A stretch of DNA of 64,000 nt from the NCBI RefSeq assembly GCF_022458985.1, contig NC_061774.1:21732697-21796696 (forward strand), written 5' to 3'. Shown here one piece after another: positions 23,865 through 36,192 of this stretch. Every line of letters starts with the position of its first letter. Position 1 is the stretch's first letter. The DNA is from Mugil cephalus (Eukaryota; Chordata; Actinopteri; Mugiliformes; Mugilidae). Below the pieces are notes generated by a model that saw only the letters and a list, made by a program, of their open reading frames with translations, did not search any database and was not told the origin of the DNA. The translations under genes and the position numbers were made by a program.

Positions 23865-23965
23865 CAAGAATTCATTAATTTTCTGTAACCACTCGTCCTC
23901 TGGAGGTTTGCAGGGTGTTGGGAGCTGGAGTCTCTCCCAGCTGTAACTGGGGGCTGGAGTCGCTG
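23865..23965 (+). repeat. Degraded copy of a common fish interspersed repeat
   Basis: Reads ttcattaattttctgtaacc ... ggagctggagtctctcccag followed by ctgtaactgggggctggag, the familiar ctggagcctatcccagctgt-type consensus of teleost repeats. Confidence 0.5.
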
Positions 23966-24229
23966 ACCACCACACCAATATGAGGATGAATATTCCAGCT
24001 GTAAATGGTTTTTGTTTGGTGCAGAAAGACTCTGGTATTAAAGGTCAATAGGAGTTGGATTTAAGTTGTTACTGAGGCTCACATGGGTCTGATATGTCCA
24101 AACTCGAGTCCTGAGTGGCGACTGTTAGAAGCTGGTTGTCGCAGAACTTCCTGGATGACTGTGCTATTCTTTGATTCTTTGATCAGACCCGTTTGATTCG
24201 CACACCAAGGAGGTGACGAAGGTGTCGCG

Positions 24230-24860
24230 AAGATCCGATCGATCCTGTCGTCGAGGTGATGCTGAGGTCCTTATTCAGGCTTTTGTGACCTCTCCATTAC
24301 TGCAATGACCTGTTTGTCAAGGATCTGCGGATGGTGCAGAATGCTGCAGCTTGTATTCCAACCTAAGCTGGGAAACACTCTTTGTTGGCCTCTCTTCACT
24401 GGCTGCCTGGTCAGGTTAGAGCTGATTTCACGGTGCTTCTGCTAACCTATAAAATTGTATCTGAAATGTGAATGACCACGTGACCTTATACGCACCTTCT
24501 CATGCACTTTGCTCACAGGGTCTGTTGAATGTTTTTCTTTCTGTGCACCAATGCTATGGTAGGCGGGGCCTACTGTGTACAGGAGGCTTATATTGACAGT
24601 AACATAACGTCATTTATTTATCCCCTTACTAAAATATGTTGGATTCATGTAAAGAAATTTAAATTTGTGGGGGGAAATTAAAAAAACATATCAAAAATAT
24701 CTAATCAACCAAAGATTTTGCGAGCCCCCCCTCCCCCCTGCAGTACCTCAGCAGACCCCTCGTTAAAGACCCACTTGTTTACTGCTTCATACAAGTCTTG
24801 ACATGTTTAAAACTCATTAAATTTAATTATTTCTGATTATCTGTCTTAATTGCACTGTGA
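24230..24860 (+). mobile_element. Degraded non-LTR retrotransposon (LINE) 3' fragment
   Basis: In broken frames one can read reverse-transcriptase C-terminal signatures: HYCNDLFVK, RMVQNAAA and LASLHWLP near 24290-24420, and LKTHLFTASYK near 24765. Stops and shifts interrupt it. A different repeat, shared in inverted form with 53405-53520, interrupts it at about 24590-24745. Confidence 0.6.
24590..24755 (-). repeat. Dispersed repeat family 3, inverted relative to 53405-53530
   Basis: Carries ccttactaaaatatgttgga followed by ttcatg, then aatttaaatttgtgggg and aatcaaccaaagattttgcg. Its reverse complement is at 53405-53530 with small differences. Confidence 0.75.
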
Positions 24861-26283
24861 TTGAAAGCCCTATATAGATACAATTATTATCACAGCTTCA
24901 GTTGTAGGGGTGAAATAACATTGTGAGTAATGTGACCTGAGGTCTGAGGAATTTTCGTCGTTTGCTCTTTCCATTGTGTGGGATGAGAGGAATGGCTGCC
25001 AGTGACTGGCTACCTCATCTGGTAGAAGAATTGTGCCATTTCACTCACTGTCTGACCCGTCTCAACGTGCTCTCTCTTTCTCTCTCTGTCAGCTGTAGCA
25101 TTAACGCTTTTCTTCTTCTGTCACTGCCACCTCCCTCTCCTCTCTCTCCTCTTCCTTCTTCCTCTTCTCCTCGGGAAGCAACAATGAGGAAACAGACAGT
25201 TCATCGCGCTAATGAAGGTTTTTACTAGCTCAACTCGACCGAACGGAGGTATTAAAAGCATCAGTGGGATGTGCCGTCACATCCTGTTTTTTGTGAACAG
25301 GTTTGACCTCTGACCTCCGCTGTGGTACAGTACGCTCGCGTCGAGTCAGGGGACGAGTGGGAGAAAGGAATGCTTCAGACCGAGCCTCTCGTTGTTCTGA
25401 GCACAATCTATTTCTGTGACGTGTTTTCTTTTCATGCAGCCGGATCACGCTCTCCATTGTTGTTCGGTAACTTCATACTCGTCCTGTTATTGATGTTTTT
25501 ATTTTTTCACCTCCTCCAGGGCCTTTCAAAGTTTCAAGCTGCACATTATTTGAGTGAGTGTTTATAAAGATAACGTTTTCATATAGAGTCTCAGGTAAGT
25601 GATAAACCTGTGTAGCATTTACCAGGAGGTATGTATGGTTTCAGGCAAGTGCTCTGAGAACAATAACTCCGTCCTCAGACCACACCCATCTTAAATTGCA
25701 CACCCCCCCTACACACACACACATGCACAGAGAGACACACAGGCACACACTAAGAGCCCACTTGTCCTTATTTGGTCTTGCTACCAGCTCAGCTGACGAT
25801 TGGTTCGAGTACGAAAACAAATTCGCTGCGTCACACACACACACCTGTGTGGGCTTGCACGCATCTCGTTTTTTTTTTTTTTTTTTTTGATCATCTCCTC
25901 ATGTGAACACAAGTTTACATTACACACAGGCACAGACATGACACACATGACATGATTTCCTCCGTGTTGCCTAATGGCAACAATAATAATAATGACAATA
26001 ATGTCATTACACTCGCGTTTAAATAAACTTGCAATTACTTTAAATCCACCTCTACTTTACTTTTAAAGGGCTTTCAAGATGTTTTTATTACACGGTTATC
26101 CCAAAGATAACACAAGCCACGCACACAAACACACACCCTCTGTCCCGTCCAGACCTGCAGTCTTTTACAGACTGCATCTGCTAAAACACACACACACGTT
26201 GCATGCCGTCATCTGGAGTCCCGATACCATCTTTATATCTGGAGGTTCCTTTAATTTGACCCCGCCATTCCTGACCCTTTACA

Positions 26284-26310
26284 ACACACACACACACACA
26301 CACACACACA
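26284..26310. repeat. (AC)n microsatellite
   Basis: A continuous run of 13 ca/ac dinucleotides in the intergenic region. Confidence 0.95.
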
Positions 26311-27589
26311 TTCATGCTGCAGCAGTCTGAGGAAGCTGCTTATCAGCAATTCAAGGAAGTTGGCGTTACAGAAAGAAATTTGCGTCTGTGTAATTTTCCC
26401 TCGGGCCACACAGCAAATGGTCGTGTGCAGAAAACAACTCACAACATTCGTGGCTCTGGTGGTAAATTTGAGTTTTTAAGGCTCAACACCTTCGTCTCTC
26501 ATGTATCAAATATATTTCATTACAGCGTGAATATAAAGTGGAAAATTAACTGCGAAATATGACGTACTCTCTCCTCGCGCTGATCTGCTTGATAACTTCC
26601 CGAACAAAGAGAAACAGCGGCCTCTAGTGGTCATGTTGAAGAACAACACGTCAGGAGAGGTTCTACTGTGTTCATGTGTCTTTATTTCACAGATAAGCAA
26701 AGCAAACACAGACCAGGACTCTTTCTACCAATAATATTTTTTGTATTTTATATTTAATTCTCGTACTCGTCCGCCCAGAGTTGCGCCGTTCAGTCGGAGG
26801 GCTCTCCTGCAGTGTCCAGTTCAGATAAAATGGCTCTGGATGGAACAGACAAACGAGGCACCGTGAGCGAACGTGGACATCCAGAAACACAAACAACAGC
26901 AACGGTAAAAGGGGGAGTGAAAGGAACCGCCGCCAGAGCACCATATAAACCAATTAAATTCTGGCCCCCATTAAGCTGAGTCGGCTCCCTAATGGAAGAT
27001 CTTCCTTCTCTCCTGTGTGGAGGAAGACATCGTTCAAACTGCTACTACTCGTCTTTTTTTTTTTTTTTTCGTCCCCGAGGACTCGGCTATGGATTTGTCT
27101 CCGTCTAGTTTTCTTTTGTTAATGCGCTCATCCATCACACCTGTCACCTCTGCTGATGGGATGCTGATGAGTGCTGGGAAGGCAACACAATGGAGCTCAA
27201 ACAGAAGCCGGACGCCAGCTGCTAGAAATGCAAATAGCTTTTCCTTTTTTTGCGACCACCCGATACAGTTCGGTCTAGTGAAATCACTCCATCTCTATTC
27301 AGTTTTAGCCCGATTGATTAAAAAAAAAATTAAAAGCTGCAGCCACATAAAGACTCTTTTTTTTTTTTTAGCCTCAAGTGATAATAAAATGCTTATTTTT
27401 GAGTTTTGGGCTAATAACTACACCAACCCATGATGTAACCTAAAATATAATTTAACCTATATTTGTTATTATGGGTTATGAAAGTAAAATTAATTTAATT
27501 AAATATAATCATGATTCTTGTCATTGGTAAACAATTAGATAAATAAATGTTGTTACAGGGAACACCTGAGCCGACATGTTTGTTCAGAC

Positions 27590-28030
27590 TCTCCCATAAC
27601 ATTATGACCACCTTCCTAACATTGTGTAGCATCCAAAACCCGCTGAAAAGACACGTATCGCCACCTAGTGTGGAAGAGGAGAACAGTTATTCGATTTTCT
27701 TGCGCTGCATGTAAACTGGGACAAGGACTGTAGTCAGAAAGCAGAATTTTGAGCATAGCTCGATTAAGCTCTGCATGTAAACGCACTGAGTGTTATCAGT
27801 GACCCCTACTTTGGGCTGCTTCTTTGAGGGGAGGTGGATCATCCCACAAATACTTGATCAGTTTGGGATCTAGTGAATTTGGAGGCCGGGACGACACCTT
27901 GAAGCTGCTCTTCACGTTTTTTACTTATTGTTCCTGAACTGTTGTTGTGTGCGTTTCCCACTGAACTGCCACTAAATTGGCTGACGTTAATAACTTTTCC
28001 TGTCAAGGGGTCATAATGTTGTCATGCTAC
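27590..28030 (+). mobile_element. Transposon family with terminal inverted repeats, copy E (near full length)
   Basis: The left end is ccataacattatgaccacct and the right end ggggtcataatgttgtcatg, an inverted pair. The core gatcagtttgggatctagtg is present. The right end is 10 bases from the last recognised ptcd3 exon at 28040, so it lies in the ptcd3 terminal intron. Confidence 0.75.
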
Positions 28031-28039
28031 ACTCCTCAC

Positions 28040-31000
28040 CTTTGCTCCTCAGTCAGTTTGAACTCAGCCAGCGCTCGCTTGGCCAGCTCGGCCGTTGCCG
28101 GCAGACAGTAGGCCGCGGACAGCTGGACCAGCTCCACCGCTTTCTCTGGAGCAGCGTTACTTTGACACACCGACAGGAAGTTGTTCAACACCTCGCCGCT
28201 GCGGAGAATCACAGCAGGAAACGCAAGAGGTTAGAAACCACTCTGGGTTATATCATAGGAAGTGATATCATGGGGGTTACATTTAATTACTACTGTATTT
28301 CTGTTTTCTGTTTATATGTAAAATTATAAACTCACTTAAATATCATCTTTCACTGACAAGTGATTATGTGTGTGTGACTGGAGCTTGGGTGGAAACTTAC
28401 GAAGGAACTCTGTTCCTGCTTTTGAAGAGCCGCAGCATCTCCCTGAAGAGAAGAGCAAACAGAGAGGAGAGGACGTCAGACCCTTTACTCCAGAGTCAAA
28501 TAAAAAGACACGTTTCAGTCATTCTCACCAGGCCGGTTGGATCATGTTGGCTTGCAGCAGGAGGTTGGTGACGTGTGAGAAGGACGAGGCGCTCCACTGC
28601 ACTTCGGGCTTCCCATCGAACACGCTCTTAACTTCCAGAGCACACTCTCCGAAAGACTTCTGAACCTGCAGATACACACACAAACAGGTCTACGTTCACG
28701 GACACACACTCGAGCTGAAGCAACTACCCGCGGACAAGCCACGCGTCGACCTACTGACCTCAGGACTCTGTTTGTCTCTGGCCATCAGACTCAGAAGCTC
28801 GTCCACCAGGTGAGGCTTATTATCATGACCCAGCAGCTTGATGTCTGGAAAAACAAGAGGACACGGCGCAAGATGGAGGGAGTCGAGTCTCTGAGAGACT
28901 CCTCTCAACTGTGAAACCGTGAAACTCACCTTTCCATATAGTGGGCACCAAGTCCAGACGGTTGTCTGTGTCCATAGCCTGGAGCAGGCCGCTCAATCCC
29001 TGACTGTTGGGGTAGTACACCTAGACGAAGACACGAGACGCAAGTTCAAGAAATTCTGCTCATCTGACAGGAGGACGACTTTAAAAATAAAAGCTACACC
29101 GATCAACCGTCCTATAGTTGTGACGCATCAGAAAATGGACACGGCCCTTCTGAGGGTGTCCTGTGGCGTTAGTGGGGGTCTTAAGGGGAGGATCATCCCA
29201 CAGATACTCGATCAGTTTGGGATCTAGTGAATCTGGAGGTGTGCTCTTTCTCATGTTTTTTGAGTTGATCTGAAACTTGTTTTGTGTGTTTGTGTTTATG
29301 TGTGTGTGTGTGTGTGGGGGGGAGGCTGGTTACATGTCTAACTAACATCCGCATTAATTAACACCAGGTCCACAAAGAGTTCCCCAGGCAGAACACTTTG
29401 TTGATGACAACAATTTGTCATCAACGTGGTCCATGTCATTAATTTCTCCTTTTTGTCCCGTCGGTGGTTCTAATGTTACGGCTGATCGGTGCACGTGTCT
29501 GATGATAGTGCCGTTGCCGTAGAGACTGACCGTGGAAACCATCTGCTTGTACCACTTCATCACCACGTCGATGTGCTCCATCATGCACAACAGGTTGAAG
29601 AAGCGACCGCTGGAGAGGAGCGAGGAGGAGTTCGGTTACTGTGCAGCCTTTTAACCACGACTGTACTAACTTCACATATAGAGGCTCCACAAATATATAT
29701 ATATATGGATATATATATATGTACTTACTAGTAAATGGCCTGTTGATGTGATTCTCCCTGCAGCCTCCAGTTCTCCCCGACTTCTATTAGACTGTGGACT
29801 TTATAACCCAGCTCTAAATCCTTATGCTCCAAACACTATTTAAACAGACAGAGAGAAACGCCGCTGAATAAGTTACACTTGAGTTAATGCCACGACTTAA
29901 ATAAACCGATGTAACAACCAGCTCAGATTGGACTCAATGTAACTTGTGATGGTGAATAAACCTCGATGAAAGCAGAGGGGGGAGATGGATTAAAAATACT
30001 TACTATTCTCATTGCACTGGAGAAGAAATGAACTAGATGGAAAGAGACGAAGCACAAAGTCATTTTTTTTTTATAGCCATTTGAATAGCTGTCATTTTTT
30101 TTTCAGTTCCTAATCAGTACCATCCTCGGGGTCCTGGCAGGTGAAGCTGACCCCTTCCACCGCTGCCATCACTTCTTGTAACATCTCGGTGACGTTTTGG
30201 TTCGAGGGGCCTGGAGAGGAAACGGAAATACTCAACAACTAAACAGCTGAACAACAAAGAGCGTTAACAGCCGAGCGTTAACAGCCGAGCGCTCTGCGAC
30301 GTGTTACCTGTGGTTGGTTTGTAAAAGATGACCAGGAGGTGGTTGTATGTGGCCAGGCTGGGTTCTGGAGAGACATGAAGACTCGATTAAGAAGATTAAT
30401 TGGAAAAAAAAAATAAAAAAAAATAAACACATGAATTCCAGAGTGGAGTTTTCTGGTTTGGATAAGTAGAGCGAGCTCGTATAGTCACCTATCCCCAACG
30501 CCTTCATCTCACTCAGAATGTGGAAAGCTTGCGATCTGGCCAAATAGCCGCAGCGTCTCAGGGTTTTGAGGACACTGTTGAAGGTCATGAGGTTGGGACG
30601 AATCTTCTGCCGGTTCATCTGTATCAACAGCTCCTACGGACGGAGACAGAGACAAAACTGAGCGTCTCACCTGGGAAATAAAGTGTCGGGTTGTCGCACG
30701 ATCCTGGTTCATCTGTGTTTAAGGGGCCACGCATGCTAAAAAGATTTCTACTGAGACGGTCTGTCCAGGTCAAATAAGGACATTATGTCTCATCTCATAT
30801 GTGTTTTCGTATTTACATGAACTTGTTATATTTCACTTGTTAACACTGCATTTACAAATGTTCAATATTAAATTAACTGAACTCTACATGGCTGCTCTCA
30901 TACCCGTATCAGTCTGTACAACCACTCTATTTCTTGCACATTTGTTCATATGATAATTTTGTACATTTTATACTTATTAATATTATTTTATTTTACTAGA

Positions 31001-34000
31001 TCTTATTTTTGTTTTATTTGTTTATTATTTTATTATAATAGATTTTTACTTAAATTTTATTTTAATCTTATTTTATTTTATTTGTTAATTTATTTTATAG
31101 TATTAGATTTTTACTTAGATTTTATTTAACCTTATTTTATTTATTTATTTTTTATTTTATTAGATTTTTACTCATATTTATTTTAATCTTATTTTATTTC
31201 ATTTGTTTATTTTTATCTATTTTATCTCATTAGATTTTTGTTTATATTTGATTTGACCTTATTTTATTTATTTATTTTTTATTATATTATATTTTTACTT
31301 AAATTTTATTTTTATCTTATTTTATTTTATTTGTTAATTTATTTTATAGTATTAGATTTTTACTTATATTTTATTTAACCTTATTTTGTTTTTTTTTTAT
31401 TTTATTAGATTTTTACTCATATTTATTTGAATCTTATTTTATTTCATTTGTTTATTTTTATCTATTTTATCTCATTAGATTTTTACTTATATTTTATTTG
31501 AATCTTATTTTCATTGTATTTTATTTTTATGTTAATCGTGTGAATACAATGACTAAAATACAAAAATGAACCCCTAACCCATGAAACAGAGTCGTATAAA
31601 TTTTTACCTACTATTGTTTCATAAAAAGACTTGATCTGTTTCACACTTTTCTTTATTGGAACATAATTACACGTGTTCCTTTAGATGTCTTCAATGTTGA
31701 TGTAAAATGATAAAAAAAAAAATAAAGAACCACCATTGAATGTGTAAAACTTTTGCTATTTTAATCCTAGATCTATGTCATATCCTTCCTTTACCGTTTT
31801 TATTTTTTATTTTTTAAATACTGACGTTGAAATTAGATCTCTCTATGAGGAGTTCTGTCCGCGTGAGCTGGAGATCGGTTCAAATTCTGAGTTAAAATAG
31901 TGTGTGGGAGGTTCTTACGGTGATGAGTTCCCATCTCTCTTCGTATTTCTCTCTGACTTCTGAAACCGCTGAGATGAGAGCGTTGAAGATGTGGACGTCG
32001 GCTGGACAGAAAAAGAGCGGGTCAGCCGATTAGCTTCCAATAAACAACCTTAAACGTTAAGTTACATGAAGTAGAGTCACATCTTTGTGTTTGGTCAAGG
32101 CTTCAGCCGGGTTGAATGTTCAACACAGTTTACTTTCAGTTAAACAACATCCAATGAATGAAACTGAATGAAAGACAACCGTCATTAATGGTCAAACTAC
32201 GTCATATAAAATGCTTTTCACTCCCTAATATAACAAAACGAATACACATAAACACATTTGCAGTAAATGGAGTTTAATATTCTTGACGCAGACAGCCACC
32301 AGATGTTTATGGATGTCTGTCTCGTTTTTAAAGTTTTATTATTATTTCCTTTCTTTCTGCTCTTTTTGCGTCAACTCTCACAACTCACCTGGCACCTTGT
32401 TGTTGAGCAGATCTGTGTAAAAGCTGAAGGCTTTCTGAAAGGCTTGATGCTGGGAGGAGACAAACATATGCACTTAATTACGGATCAAATCGAACTTTAT
32501 TTATACAGAACTTTTCATACGGATGCGACACAAAGATCCATCTTTAACTGAGGATTCAGCTTTTAGTGCCACTGTAACGAGGTTATTGCTTCTCCAGTTC
32601 TAAGCTGAGTGGAGGGAGGAGACGAGGCTCGTACCTTCACCATGCCTCTGATGAGAGCAGAGTAACAGCGCGTGTCTCTCTCCGGCAGCAGGTTGAAGAT
32701 CCTCTCTGCGTTGTTGGATTCCTTCCAGGTGACCTTTATGAAGTCCGCCGCTCGCCGGCCTCTTCCTCTCCTTCTGTCCGGCTCCTCTCCCGACTCCTAC
32801 GAAAAAAAAAAAAAAAAAACACACGGGACGCACAGCGGCTAAGCCAACGCGCTTCGTGCCGCCGCGTCGACGCGTCTTTCGGATGGTGGAGGACTCACCG
32901 CGTTCTCGGTCTGTGGACCCTCGTCCCGGACGGGGTCTCTGTCGCAGTAGAGACTGATCAGGTCCAACAGGTCGTGCGTTGTGTCCGTTGAGATGGGCGT
33001 GCCTGAAAGGATGGAAGTTAAAGCTGTTCAGTCAGAAATTCACCCGCCTACAAACTTTTAGAGGGATTTTACTGTGTGTTCTCACCAGCTTGCATTAGTT
33101 GGTCGTACATATTAACAGCAGCCGTCACCTTCCTCAGACTGATTCGTTCCTTCAGCGCGTCCTCGCTCACCTCCTCCAGACGCAGTGCCACGCTCTCCGG
33201 CATCAGACACTACGCACAGAGACACGACGGAGAGTCAAGCGACACTGCTGCAGCGGCAAAAACGATATGTGCACAGGTGTGATAATCTGTCCTCCGGTCC
33301 CTTCCACGCATGCGTTTCTTACTGGTATATGCGGCTCGGCAAAGTCTTTGGTGAAGAACTTGGGGTTGGTGTTGATAAAATATTTGGCTGCAGATCTGCC
33401 AGACTCTTGAGAGAAAGAGAACATTCTCTGCAGAGAGAAAGAGAGAGAGAGACAGTAACATGTCAGTTGCAACAACATGAGTCAAGGTTTCATTTAACCC
33501 AGTGATTAAAAACTGCAGTTCTTCAAATGACCACTTGAGGCTCCATAGACCTCCAAGTTAAAACTGCAAAGCAGAAAAACACATGTTTACAGTTTTATAA
33601 CTAATTTTCACTGTTTATGACAAGGGTGAATAATTACATCACTCAAAAACTTTAATTACATTAAGACTTGAAGTAATGCATGATTTAAGATATAATTTAA
33701 TTACAATATGAAACCTACAGGCTGATTCAAGCCTATGCAGCTTATGTGAATGTGACAGCAGCAAATTCTAATAACTAATTTATTACCTGTCTCCAGGTAT
33801 CTGGACACAAATACAGGTTAAATATTCCTGGGTTTTTTTTGGTTTTTAGCCTTTTATTTACAAAGTTTAAGCATTTTAATGTCAATTCACTGAGGAACTA
33901 ATGCTTGTCCAAACCAGCAGATATATTATAAAGGCAACATGTGTTTGCAGATTGTTTTTTTTTTAACAGATGTGTGGCCAGATGTTGTGAGTGTGCAGCT

Positions 34001-36192
34001 AAGATGCCCCATAAACAACCTGCACCCTTACTAATGTCCCTAAATAGGCCAACGCAACGTGACTGATTTAAGTGTACAATTGTAAAAACAAACACTGCCA
34101 GTGACGTTTAGCATGAAGCTGTTTTTAACGTACAAACTCGAGAGAATTTCTGGGCGAGAGGAACGGATCATCCTGGAACTGGTAGGGGTACGCAGTCGGA
34201 TCCTGGAAGGAAGGGAAAAGAAAAAGAGACGGCAAGTGAGCAGATAAACAAAGTAACGGCTCCATGAAAACACAGGAAAAAAGATAATGGTAAAGGAAGT
34301 GAGTCAGCTCTCACCCTGCTGACAGTTGAAGCCAGCGCCTGCAGCACTGCATCTTTGCTCCTGTTAAATTGACAAAAAAAATAAAAAAAATACACATAAC
34401 TACATATCTCTGAGGCACAGGGCTTCGTGCTTTTTATGACACTTCATGAGAGACGTACCATGTTTTCTTCTTGGGGATGACGATGGACTCTGTTGATTCT
34501 GCAAGAACAACACATGTGATTTTAATTAATACTTATGTTACAGTTACAGTAAAGAAAGTCTGATCGTTGTTTAACCAACAATTTTTTTTAATCACTGGTA
34601 CTGTTGAGGATTTTACTTATTTTCAACAAACTCCATGAAAATAACAAAAACGTCATGGTAGTAAGGATTTCACTTTCTGAATCAAATAACTTCTTTAAAA
34701 AACAAAAACCCTTTAATTCAGATATGTGATCTAATAAAAGGTAAATGGCTAAAATAATTGCTTGTAACTGAGATGAAGTTAACATCTGTTGAGTATGTTA
34801 AAATTCTTTGATTGTGGTGAATTAACCAGACCCACGAACGTGCAAAGATGGAATGAATGGACAGCAGTGCTTTCCCCTTGAAATCTACAGCTGAAGGGCC
34901 CTTGAGCAAAGCACATAACCCTACGAGCTCCATGTATTCTGCACAAAAGCTGCCAACTGCTCCACGTGTTTCCTGACTCCCTTATGTGTGTATGAAAAGA
35001 GACATAAATAAATAAAGTTCTTCTTCTTCTTTCTTTGAATTCCTCCTGAAACTGACTTTTATTGTTATGAATTCAGGGGGTTTGTTTTAAAGCCAAACAT
35101 CTTCTGAAAAATTCTTTTTAAATGGGTTTTATTTCATCTGGGTCTTTCTAACGTTTGAAAAAGCTACACCATTTATTTGTTTTTACTTTACTTGAATGGA
35201 GATTTGTTCCCACTAGATCGTACGCGTATCCATCGCAACAGAAGATTGGACGAGACAAGACAAATCAACAAGAATCACTGGACATTAAATGTGGTGGACA
35301 CAGACAGTAGAGACAGAGGGGAGGAGAAAGAAATCTTCAGGGGTTGGTTATTTAGGGTGGATATGTTTGCAGGTATATTAGGACCTTTCCTATGCGAGCT
35401 CGTCAGAATTTAAAAGTCTGGTATCTGCCACCTGAAGGTGGTGGGATGAGGTGTTGGCTGAGTGGATGTGTACTGTCCTGTCCTGTTCTATTGAGACCGC
35501 ATATCGTTTTATGGGTCTATTGTTCAGTTCTGTAGGTTGGTTATGGGAAGCTGGTGATGGTTTTGGAGGCAAGGTGTGTGAAACGTGTTATTTTTATCCT
35601 GATAAACCGATAGGATTATCATGAAGATCAAATCGCCTCCTTTTGGTTTACCTGTATTAGCTTCTGCTGCTTGTTGTCGGAGAGCTGCAGTCCAACCAAA
35701 GCTCCTAGGAAAAAAAAATAGGTGTTAGTTACAATGTTATTGCCTTTAATGTAAAAATAAACAAACTTTACTAGAAAAAAAAAGCACTGTATAGTGGGTA
35801 AGGAACAGACAGTGTGAAGGAGGATGGCAGACAACACGTATCCTTTTGTAAAAAGCTCCACATTCAACCTTTTAGTTAAGTTTAATTAGCTAAACGACAC
35901 CAGACCTCAAATATGCACATCTTGTACCACGTTTGTTTCAATAAGACATATTTTATCCACAACAGTTATGTCACTAAACGGGATGACCTCCCGTCACAGG
36001 GATGCTAGCTGCAGTTATCACCTGGCCACGGACAAACGACGCGACATCACAGACAACTGAATATCATTTTGGTTCAAAACAAACATTTGTCGACTCGTCT
36101 TACCTGTGACCAAACAACTGTTCGAGGTTAGAGAACACAAGTCGTCCGTTTCTCTGGATGTAATGCCCTACGTGCTTACCGGGCGCCGCCAT
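28040..36192 (-). CDS. ptcd3: PTCD3, pentatricopeptide-repeat protein mS39 of the mitochondrial ribosome (last exon not found)
   Basis: PTCD3 binds the mitochondrial 12S rRNA region and is part of the small mitoribosomal subunit, needed for mitochondrial translation. Twenty-two exons join in frame: 36104-36192, 35652-35704, 34459-34498, 34315-34360, 34134-34202, 33323-33427, 33086-33209, 32899-33002, 32635-32796, 32389-32449, 31919-32001, 30489-30633, 30308-30364, 30121-30210, 30004-30032, 29729-29835, 29531-29609, 28930-29020, 28759-28844, 28529-28665, 28401-28442 and 28040-28198. Together they give 652 codons (human 689). Landmarks are [42 protein letters not shown]-like units at about 251-284, 285-323, 324-360 and 361-377, [20 protein letters not shown] and LLSLMARDK. 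The Arg/Gln-rich N-terminus fits a mitochondrial import signal. The short Ser/Asp-rich tail expected after TEEQR was not located. Confidence 0.93.
29095..29500 (+). mobile_element. Transposon family with terminal inverted repeats, copy F
   Basis: Ends with ggttctaatgttacggctga then tcggtgca, and contains gatcagtttgggatctagtg and caggtccacaaagagttccc. A (GT)n tract (about 29300-29317) has expanded inside it. It lies in the ptcd3 intron between exons 28930-29020 and 29531-29609. Confidence 0.75.
30004..30032 (-). other. ptcd3: 29-base ptcd3 micro-exon
   Basis: Flanked on the minus strand by catctag and gtaagt. With one base carried from the previous exon it encodes [10 protein letters not shown], matching the family's FFQSAM segment, and returns the frame to phase 0 for [14 protein letters not shown]. 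Confidence 0.85.
30780..31560 (+). repeat. AT-rich tandem array (copy 3)
   Basis: Larger imperfect units of roughly 100-180 bases built from attttattagatttttactt are repeated over about 600 bases. The left flank tcttgcacatttgttcatat also occurs near 12097 (tcttgtacatttgttcatat). It fills most of the ptcd3 intron 30634-31918. Confidence 0.7.
32480..32535 (+). repeat. Short retroposon fragment
   Basis: Reads aatcgaactttatttataca followed by gaacttttcatacg, similar to the aactttatttgtatagcgct motif common in fish retroposons; a related piece is near 48515-48560. Confidence 0.45.
33428..34133. other. ptcd3 intron
   Basis: 706 bases without coding signal and no clear element. A GA-rich tract at its right-hand border serves as polypyrimidine tract on the minus strand before the exon ending at 33427. 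Confidence 0.6.
34499..35651. other. ptcd3 intron
   Basis: About 1.15 kb without coding signal. Near 34980-35030 a string ataaataaataaagttcttc followed by ttcttc repeats looks like a retroposon tail. Confidence 0.5.

Larger units (their letters stand above)
20451..28039. other. Gene-poor region between the ptcd3 3' end and plastin
   Basis: No convincing exon was found on either strand, although the last ptcd3 exon should lie somewhere here. Contents are a 12-base hairpin at 21104-21132, a GGA/CCT-rich stretch near 21390-21425, a cgatcgatatcgat element end near 22480-22562, a degraded repeat at 23865-23965, a LINE remnant at 24230-24860, a run of T at 25870-25888, (AC)n at 26284-26310, and transposon copy E at 27590-28030. 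Confidence 0.5.

Noticed and set aside
27050-27200. Minus-strand Lys-rich open stretch ending KKKKKDE
   Set aside because: The lysines come from a T run on the plus strand and no family match was recognised.
36180-36192. Very short ptcd3 first exon ending at gtaagcac after ATGGCGGCGCCCG
   Set aside because: It gives the wrong phase for exon 2; reading through to the donor at 36103 restores the frame and a plausible N-terminus.
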